NCBI RefSeq assembly: GCF_024345835.1
Contig: NZ_JAGQBW010000019.1
Coordinates: 1 to 53,484, forward strand
Direction: 5' to 3'
Origin: Synechococcus sp. HJ21-Hayes
Lineage (GTDB): Bacteria > Cyanobacteriota > Cyanobacteriia > PCC-6307 > Cyanobiaceae
DNA length: 53,484 nucleotides
Position numbers and translations under genes: made by a program. The notes under the pieces were generated by a model, which saw nothing but the letters and a program-made list of their open reading frames with translations, was not told where the DNA came from and did not search any database. Below, piece after piece: positions 50,802-53,484 of the stretch (positions within the stretch are counted from its first letter, which is position 1; every line of letters begins with the position of its first letter).

Positions 50802-52412
50802 ATGACCAGGCAGAGCGAAGGCTGGCTTTCGATCAGTACCGAAGGCTTTGCGGCGATGAATGCGGCGCGGCCGGCTGAGCACCTGATCAAGGAGCTGGTG
50901 CAGAACGCCCTGGATTCGTTTGTGGAGGGTGAATCGGGCCAGATTGCGCTCCGCTACGGCATCGAGGCTGAAGGTTTCGTGGTGGAGTGCCGCGATAACG
51001 GCTCGGGTATCAGCAACCTCAGCGATCTGAAGGTGGTGTACCTCACCCACAAGACCGATAGCCATCTCAAACGCGGCCGCTTCGGCCGGGGGTTCAAGGA
51101 GGCGCTCTGCATTGCGGAGCAGGCCAGGGTGGTGAGCGGCGGCCAGCAGCTGGCGTTTCTGCTGGAGCATGGGCAGCGGGTCACCCGCCAGGAACCCGCG
51201 CTGGATCAGGGCTGTGGCACCACGGTGTGGATGCGGATGCCTTGGCCGGCGGAGACGCGTGAGCGGCTGGATGCCTACTTCGCGCAGTTCCTGGTGCCGC
51301 GGGGCATCGAGCTGCTGGTGAACGGTGAACGGATCAGCGCCAGGGCGGTGGAGCATCAGGTGCAGGCCAGTATCACCACCGAGCTGTATGACCCAATCAG
51401 CCAGAGCTGGAGGAAACCGAGCCGGGCCACCCGCATCCATCTGGTGCGCACCAAGCTGGACGAGACGCCCACCATCTATGAAATGGGCATCCCGGTGGCG
51501 GCTGTGGACTGGACCATGCCGTACCACTGCGATGTGCAGCAGCGGGTGCCGATGAATCCCAACCGCGATGCGGTGGCGGCCGGCTATCCGGTGAAGCTGC
51601 ATGTGGCCTGCCTACCCCTGTTGCTGGAGCAGATGGATGAGGCCGCTTTGAAGGATGAGTGGGTGGGCCACGCCGGCCGCCGCTGTGAGAGTGAGGTGCA
51701 GAAGCGGATCATTGCCCGCGCCTTCGGGGAGAACATCGCCCGCTCGGTGCCAAGGATGGGCGAGCGCCATTTCGATGAGGATGCGCGCGAACTGGGTGTT
51801 GAGGTGGTGAACACAGCGCAGGCCAGCAGCGGTTTCCGCGACATGCTCAAGGTGTTCGTGCCCTCAGCCCGGGAGGTGGTGCGCCGCGATGAACTTGCCA
51901 AGGCGAAGCGCGCCGACAGTGAGAGTTTTTCCATCGAGGTAGCCAGGCAATCGGGCGATGTGCGCCAGCAGTGGCTGGAACGCCAGGGGGGAGCGGAAGC
52001 GGTGGGGCGCTGCCTGGAGTTTGCGGTGTGGTTCTGCCAGCAGCTGGTGGACACCTGCCCCGGCCGTGAGAACCGCGTCAGCGGCCAGCTCACCCTCAAT
52101 CACGAGGCCGGCGTGACCCTCTATGCCCACTGGAGCACCATGAATGTGCTCACCTTGGCGCTGGATCAACCCTGCTTCTGGCAGAACCCGCTGGGCCCTG
52201 AATCACTTCAGGTTCTGATCCACGAGGCCGCGCATGCACTGAACATGCACCACGGCCTGGAGTTCCGCCAGGAGCTGGAACGCCTGGCTGGCATTGCCGC
52301 CAGCCTGATGCTGCACCGGGGCGCAGAGATCCGCGAGCGGTTTTCGGATCTACTGGGCACCGGCTCTTGCAATCTCAGCAGGTCAGGATCCTTTGCCCAT
52401 TCTGGTTCGTAA
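50802..52412 (+). CDS. GHKL ATPase fused to a SprT-like HExxH metallopeptidase domain
   Basis: 536 residues. The N-terminal ATPase has all GHKL motifs: N-box HLIKELVQNALDSF (N35), RDNGSGI (D65) and GRFGRGFKEAL (from G92), as in Hsp90, MutL and MORC proteins. A transducer-like region follows (about 110-270; YEMGIPVAAVDWTMPYHCDV, PMNPNRDAV). After a long linker, VLIHEAAHALNMHHGLEF (H474, E475, H478, then H483/H484) is an HExxH zinc site with the HG-EF ending seen in SprT/Wss1-type proteases. ATP-gated dimerisation could control proteolysis. It is the second gene of a rightward pair. Confidence 0.82.
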   Translation: MTRQSEGWLSISTEGFAAMNAARPAEHLIKELVQNALDSFVEGESGQIALRYGIEAEGFVVECRDNGSGISNLSDLKVVYLTHKTDSHLKRGRFGRGFKEALCIAEQARVVSGGQQLAFLLEHGQRVTRQEPALDQGCGTTVWMRMPWPAETRERLDAYFAQFLVPRGIELLVNGERISARAVEHQVQASITTELYDPISQSWRKPSRATRIHLVRTKLDETPTIYEMGIPVAAVDWTMPYHCDVQQRVPMNPNRDAVAAGYPVKLHVACLPLLLEQMDEAALKDEWVGHAGRRCESEVQKRIIARAFGENIARSVPRMGERHFDEDARELGVEVVNTAQASSGFRDMLKVFVPSAREVVRRDELAKAKRADSESFSIEVARQSGDVRQQWLERQGGAEAVGRCLEFAVWFCQQLVDTCPGRENRVSGQLTLNHEAGVTLYAHWSTMNVLTLALDQPCFWQNPLGPESLQVLIHEAAHALNMHHGLEFRQELERLAGIAASLMLHRGAEIRERFSDLLGTGSCNLSRSGSFAHSGS

Positions 52413-53484
52413 CGCATCAGCATCTGCAAGAAGCTGACGATCTGCGTCGCAGGGAGCCTCAACGCTGTTGAGGCTTGACTGCAGCTGGTCCAGCAAGGTG
52501 AGTGCTTCTGCATCCCGACCCAACTTCAGCAGGACCAGGGCCAGTTCAATCCTCATTGAGCTTAAATGTGGCCACTCTGACAGCCACATTCAGTGCCTCG
52601 ACCATGAGCCGAGCGGCGGCGTCACGGTCATCGCCAGCGAGCAGGTGCTGCCAGAAATCCCACCAGCTTGCTGGCCTCTTCCAGTGTTTTGGCCAAACCG
52701 CCCAGGGCTCGGCCGATGCCGAAATCACGGGCTTCGAGCACCCGCTGACGACCGGCCACCAGCTCGCGGAACAGGGCTTCTGCTTCCTGCAGCTCCCCGG
52801 TTTCGCGCAGGTCGATCGCCAGGGCGTTGATTGAGGTGAGGGTGCTGGGATCTGCATCGCCATTGTGCTGGCGGCACCAAGCAAGTGCGCGGCGGCGCAG
52901 GGGGATGGCTTCTGCGCGCCGCCCCTGCTGGGAGAGCAAGTCTGCCAGGTTGTACACGGCGGTGAGGGAGTCGGGGTGCTCGGGCCCCAGCACCCGCTCA
53001 CAGCCCTCCAGGCAACGGCTGTAGTAGGCCGCCGCCTGCTCGTAGTCGCCCTTGTTCCGGTAGAGGTTGCCCAGATTGCCGACGGTGGAGAGGGTGAAGG
53101 GGTGCTCGGGCCCCAGCAGCCGCTCACAGGCCTCCAGGCAACGGCTGTAATCAGCCTCCGCCTGCTCGTAGTCGCCCTTGCGCTGGAAGAAGCCTGCCAG
53201 ATGGCCGACGGTGGAGAGGGTGGAGGGGTGCTCGGGCCCTAGTAGACGCTCTTGTGCCTCTAGGCAACGGCTGTAGTAAGCCTCCGCCTGCTCGTAGTCG
53301 CCCTTGCGCTGGAAGAGGCCTGCCAGATGGCAGACGGTGGAGAGGGTAGAGGGGTGCTCGGGCCCTAGTAGACGCTCTTGTGCCTCTAGGCAACGGCTGT
53401 AGTAGGCCTCCGCCTGCTCGTAGTCACCCTTGCGCTGGAAGAAGCCTGCCAGTTTGCCGACGGTGGAGAGGGTGGAGGGGTGCT
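52383..53484 (-). pseudogene. Kinesin-light-chain-type TPR protein with frameshifts, cut by the right edge
   Basis: The main minus-strand frame runs in from the right edge with 42-residue TPR units (GDYEQAEAYYSRCLEAQERL, LGPEHPSTLSTVGHLAGFF) and ends at TGA 52628 after EEASKLVGFLAAPARWR. The natural continuation lies in a second frame (LLAGDDRDAAARLMVEALNV, ending 52546) and then in a third (SMRIELALVLLKLGRDAEAL, LTLLDQLQSSLNSVEAP, ending 52383). Removing one C near 52647 joins the first two. Two frameshifts in 150 bases indicate a decaying gene unless they are sequencing errors. The head of the protein lies outside the window; STAND-type NTPases often carry such TPR tails. Confidence 0.72.
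52980..53484. repeat. Tandem 126-base repeat encoding TPR units
   Basis: The string CTCGTAGTC recurs at 53039, 53165, 53291 and 53417, a strict 126-base period (42 codons). The last two units are nearly identical. Such arrays expand and shrink by recombination. The array continues past the right edge. Confidence 0.85.

Noticed and set aside
1-53484. CRISPR array, rRNA or tRNA genes
   Set aside because: I saw no regularly spaced repeats with unique spacers (the only regular array is the 126-base TPR coding repeat) and no clover-leaf or rRNA-like sequence.

Overview
The window looks like a chromosomal accessory region of a high-GC picocyanobacterium (Cyanobium/Vulcanococcus/freshwater Synechococcus type). 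This is inferred from a DUF4912 gene, an HlyD-cellulose synthase pair, a carotenoid oxygenase, several HIP1 palindromes (GCGATCGC) and the overall codon style; I could not run a search. Gene density is normal, but broken genes, gene remnants and toxin-antitoxin pairs are unusually frequent, as in a defence or genomic island. Left part (1-22.8 kb): two small secreted proteins; a DUF2252 gene cut off at an AT-richer block (2.05-6.15 kb) that carries a Kir-like channel, a DUF2141 protein, a carotenoid cleavage oxygenase and a Coq4-like protein; a secreted histidine phosphatase; an HlyD-BcsA exopolysaccharide pair; a RecD2 helicase; a RimK-like ligase; DUF4912; VapBC; a lysozyme-C39 peptidase fusion; an orphan acidic protein; a LysR-type regulator broken by one TGA; and an outer-membrane barrel. 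Remnants of a DUF4912 gene (about 0.7 kb) and a vapB gene (about 7.4 kb) show that sequences now intact at 15.7-17.7 kb were once also present further left. Central part (23.1-39.8 kb): the main system. A 1,807-residue DEAD/DEAH helicase with a DUF1998-type zinc module and a C-terminal nuclease-like domain overlaps (ATGA) a DrmD-like SNF2 helicase. An antisense PIN/ribbon-helix-helix toxin-antitoxin pair follows, then a 1,296-residue Eco57I/DrmMI-like adenine methyltransferase, a beta-propeller plus coiled-coil protein, and a STAS-GHKL-STAS protein, and finally a MntA-HepT pair. This resembles class 1 DISARM, but with a fused helicase/DUF1998/nuclease in place of separate DrmA and DrmB, no separate DrmC, and two extra genes that look like a sensor or scaffold and a partner-switch regulator. 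Right part (39.8-53.5 kb): decayed copies of the STAS-GHKL gene and of the MntA-HepT genes (shrunk by microhomology deletions, frameshifts and in-frame TAG codons) are mixed with a secreted SNase, a MltR-like protein and an HNH-like protein. A truncated second copy of the C39 peptidase lies exactly 26,593 bp from the first and is nearly identical to it over its 3' two thirds and terminator. Beyond that come a three-gene leftward cluster headed by a protein with RpoA-CTD-like and sigma-4-like helices, a rightward pair (macro-like/HEPN-like protein and a GHKL ATPase fused to a SprT-like HExxH peptidase) and a frameshifted tetratricopeptide gene running off the right edge. The defence genes, toxin-antitoxin pairs and repeated decayed modules together suggest an island that has repeatedly gained, duplicated and lost parts.
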